This document shows positions 60,857 through 64,000 of a stretch of DNA of 64,000 nucleotides, piece by piece (position 1 is the stretch's first letter; each line of letters starts with the position of its first letter). Both the position numbers and the translations under genes were made by a program. The notes below the pieces were generated by a model. That model was not told the origin of the DNA. It did no database searches and saw only the letters and a program-made list of their open reading frames with translations. The DNA is from Loxodes magnus (lineage: Eukaryota > Ciliophora > Karyorelictea > Loxodida > Loxodidae), in the NCBI GenBank assembly GCA_946699065.1, contig CAMPDV010000151.1, forward strand, positions 496,001 through 560,000. Direction: 5' to 3'.

Positions 60857-63260
60857 TCAGGCATATAGCAAGATGTGATTAATATATTTTCCATTTTGAC
60901 TGAAGCAAATCGATTTTAAGTTTCTATATTTACTCATATTCAGTACTATTGGTTTCATCTCTAATAATCAAGCTTACACCTCCTCCTTTATCTGCATTTC
61001 TAAAGTATATCCTATATCCTTTTATTAGTATAGGAGGAAAATCTTACTTTTGTCATGTTTCATTAATTGAGAAGATGTCTATGTCATTACTTTTGATAAA
61101 TTCTTCAATCATTAACTGTTTTCCTGCTATTCCATTAATGTTAACGTGTCCAATCTTGATTCGAGTTCTATATTAATATTAATATTAATTATTATCTTTA
61201 TTACTTTCTTTTGATCCAACTGGAAGTCCATTTTCGTAAATACAAATATTTTTATTCTCTTGTTAATCATAATCAACATTTACAAATTTTTTACCATATT
61301 CCGGACGCTGATGAAAGAATTAGATAATTATTAAAATTACTTATTTATTATATTTTTATAACAGCTTTTGATCAACAAATATTTTGGTTTTTTTAATACT
61401 ATCAATAGTTCCAAATGTTAGATCTTAATTTATTGTCACATACCTGCCTTAAATATTACTCATTTCATACTGTGTTTTTCTTCAAGAACCCTATAATATA
61501 AATTCCTTGAGTAAAGGCGATTTAAAATTTAAGGATTGCATTATTTTTTCACTTTCTTTTTGATCTCTATATTTAATACTACGTTTAGCTACTGGAATTT
61601 AAATATAGTCTTTTTCCTATTTTCTTTTAAGAGGGTTTGATTTTTTAGCAACAGAACATTTTTAGTTTTCAATTTTATTGAAATCTGTCTAGTTCTATTA
61701 ATCTTTTGATTAATTTTTAGCTTTAAGGCTAAATAATCCATTCATTAACATTTTATTAATTTCTTATTATTTTCTCAGATTTTCCTCTCACTTTTAATTG
61801 TTACATATGAAATCTATATTTAACTAATGATATGATTACTAGAGTTTTATATAATTCTTTTCTTACAAATTCACTTGGCAAAATTGGTCTAATTGATCAA
61901 CTTTTATTGTGTTAGATGATATATCTAAACACTGGATTTTTACTTAAATTTGCTTATCCTATCCTAAAACATCTGTTTAAGTTTAATTAATTTTGGTTTA
62001 ATTTATTTCTGTTTATGTTTACATTTCAAAATATATTTTTTAATATTTTTATTGTTGCTTAGTATAAAAGCTTGTTATGTTTTCAATTTCATTTTATTTT
62101 TATGTTAATAATCCTTACAGGATTCATTCTTTTTATTAATGTTGTGCTTGTAATATCCTGATCTGTTCAGAATTATATTGTTATTGATTCTCTAATTCTT
62201 AACTAAAAATAAGATTTAATTTTATAACTCCTAGCGCTGTTTATTGTATTACTGATTTTCAAATTACTAATTTTTAAATTCGACTTCAGTCTTATTCTTT
62301 AGCTAATAAACTTATTAAAGTTCTCATTATATTTGGTCTGATTATTATTGTTGATATTAATATAGTTCAATTAAACATTGCAGATAGTTCATTTATTAAT
62401 AAGTAAATATTTCATTGAATTACAAATTTGTTTATATCGATTTATGATTTTCAACTAACTCAGTTTAAGTAATTTATTGATTAAAATAAGTTTATTCAAA
62501 TTATTAGTTTAAAAAGTCTGTTTAAATTTCCATCTCTCTATATTATTCCTTTATTTATAAACTTCTTAAAGTAACTATTAAGTATGATATAATATAAATT
62601 ATTTGATATCCTTAATTTTCTTATTAATTTTATTTATATAAATCTTGTACTGCTCATAGATTGCTTCATAAGAGTTAATCATGTCTTAATTGTTTTGATT
62701 AATTTGTGCAAGAATATTTTTTATTTTTCTAAAGATATGTTATTATCTGTTAAGTTTTTTATTTATGTCTGAAGCTCTTTTACTTCATTCAAAAGCGTTT
62801 CATTTTCTTTTTTAATTAAAAAAATATATTAAATATCCATAGTATTATTCCCTGCTTAGAAATGGTTAGATAATATAATATCCAAAGTATCTTACTATAA
62901 AAAGGATATTTTTGATACGATTGGTGAGACTGAGGTACCAAACTATTTTTTTTATCTATAAGTATATTTCTCAATCTTTAAAATTCTTGATAGTTAATTT
63001 CCACTTTTTAGGGAATTTCGAAGTAATTTTAACGGAATACGAAGGAACTTGTTAACTGGAGATTAACTACAGATATTTAGTAAAGCTCTTAACAAGTTAT
63101 TTATCTTCTTTACGGATTTGAATTGAAATGAATTAGGGTCAATTTTTAGAAAGTAGTCGAGCATCTGTCTATGCTCATTTCATAAGATGGCAGCTTCTTT
63201 ATTTTTAGATAAAGAAGAGTCGTCAAGATTATAATCCTGCGATATTTAGAAATCATCCAT
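60857..63260 (-). mobile_element. Non-LTR (LINE) retrotransposon, 5' half
   Basis: ATG 63260 opens MDDFQISQDYNLDDSSLSK; an N-terminal region with coiled coil (LLNEVKELQTQIKNLTDNN near 62790) follows. Around 61310-60900 lies an AP-endonuclease-type domain: IGHVNINGIAGKQLMIEEF, SNDIDIFSINETW (Trp=TGA), YRIYFRNADKGGGVSLIIRD and ILITSCYMPEN. These match the N-x-N, E-T and GG-V blocks of LINE endonucleases, which nick target DNA for target-primed reverse transcription. A frame change near 62720 (A-run) and one near 60890 suggest damage or sequencing indels. The reverse transcriptase that should follow is missing; the minisatellite interrupts the endonuclease. Confidence 0.75.
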
Positions 63261-63269
63261 TTTCTTTTT

Positions 63270-64000
63270 TTTTACCTATTATAACTTTTATATCCATCGA
63301 CAATTTTATTATTTTCGCCCTTAATAATTATTAATTCTTTTCTATTAAGCATGCTTTGTAATATCTTGGAAACAAATAAAAGTTTATCTAGATTTGTTTG
63401 AAGTAAATTAAGGATGATTCTAAAGAATTTAGCACTTATATTAATAAATCTTAATCTTAGAAATTTGAGGAGAAGTTAAGAAGTAATAAAGCTATAATGA
63501 AGGATTAATATTAACAAGAAAGAAGTTACTTAAGTTAAAAATTATCTTCTATTAGCATGTTATTTAAATTAAATATTACCTTAAACAAAAATCAAAAGAT
63601 CAAGGGGAAATAGTTAAACAGCTAATATCATTAACAACTATTTTATTATTCATTATCTTTAATCAATACAAACCTACTATATTGTAGTGCTTTCTAAAAT
63701 TCCCCTTAAATCAAATAGCTGTAGACTTTAAGATTAATTCATCATTTATTTGTATCTTATAAGCAGATTAATATTTAATTCTTATCAACAGTTTATAAGC
63801 TATACAAGATAGGATATTATTCAATAGATAGATATTCTAATTTATTACCATAAATAAACCTAAATATACCTTTATCATAATACACCTCTTTATTTATTCT
63901 TTAATCTTAATCAATTTTCATTAATTCCAAAAGAATAATACTCTCCTATCTACTCTTCATCTAATTCAACTCTTTTTGCTAACATTTATTATTCCCTATT
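63270..64000. other. AT-rich flank of the LINE
   Basis: No supported gene. No telomeric repeat at the window end. Confidence 0.4.

Noticed and set aside
60949-61176. 75-residue plus-strand ORF
   Set aside because: Its complement is the LINE endonuclease, which has recognisable motifs.
1-64000. Tetrahymena/Paramecium-type code (TGA as the only stop)
   Set aside because: TGA occurs repeatedly inside conserved WD40 blades and the endonuclease at Trp positions.
63800-64000. Telomere at the window end
   Set aside because: No tandem G-rich or C-rich hexamer-type repeat is present.

Overview
The window is AT-rich (by eye roughly three-quarters A+T) and looks empty under the standard genetic code: no standard ORF exceeds about 106 codons. 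It opens up when TAA and TAG are read as Gln and TGA as Trp. The proof lies in two recognisable proteins. Tandem WD40 blades (24287-26420 on + and 15415-13200 on -) carry TGA alternating with TGG at the conserved Trp sites. A LINE endonuclease (near 61100, -) carries TGA at the Trp of its N-E-T-W motif. Reassignment of all three stops plus 17-32 nt introns points to a ciliate with an ambiguous code, like karyorelicts (translation table 27) or Condylostoma (table 28). Context-dependent termination is inferred. Because every frame is open under this code, ORF length is no evidence. I chose frames by paralogue conservation, recognisable motifs and purine-first codon pattern, so many gene limits are approximate.

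Layout. 1-8.2 kb: an edge-truncated gene, a small + gene, a basic coiled-coil gene (family A), a decayed WD40 relative, a small ORF and a gag-like zinc-knuckle ORF. 9.6-11.1 kb: a 500-codon ORF. 13.2-15.4 kb: the first RING/pentapeptide/WD40 gene. 16.8-22.9 kb: several unrecognised genes among copies of three short, GC-richer, RNA-like repeat families (A, B, C). 22.9-29.4 kb: two family-A genes forming a 0.65-kb inverted repeat around a second RING/pentapeptide/WD40 gene and a convergent gene. 29.7-44.3 kb: large unrecognised genes and two oppositely oriented decayed copies of a Ty1/copia-like pol. 45.5-60 kb: very AT-rich DNA with a diverged 2.5-2.9-kb direct duplication carrying a membrane-protein gene, smaller repeats, short coding islands and an intact tRNA-Cys. 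60.2-63.3 kb: a LINE ORF whose endonuclease is broken up by 35 exact 19-bp repeats that grew out of its own coding sequence.

How the parts relate. The RING/pentapeptide/WD40 proteins look like ubiquitin-ligase-type adaptors and recur as a family; most other genes have no recognisable domain. Several WD40 reading frames are broken exactly at A7 runs where A8 is needed. This could be assembly homopolymer error, decay, or transcriptional slippage, and the sequence alone cannot decide. There are no bacterial-type operons, ribosome binding sites or CRISPR arrays.
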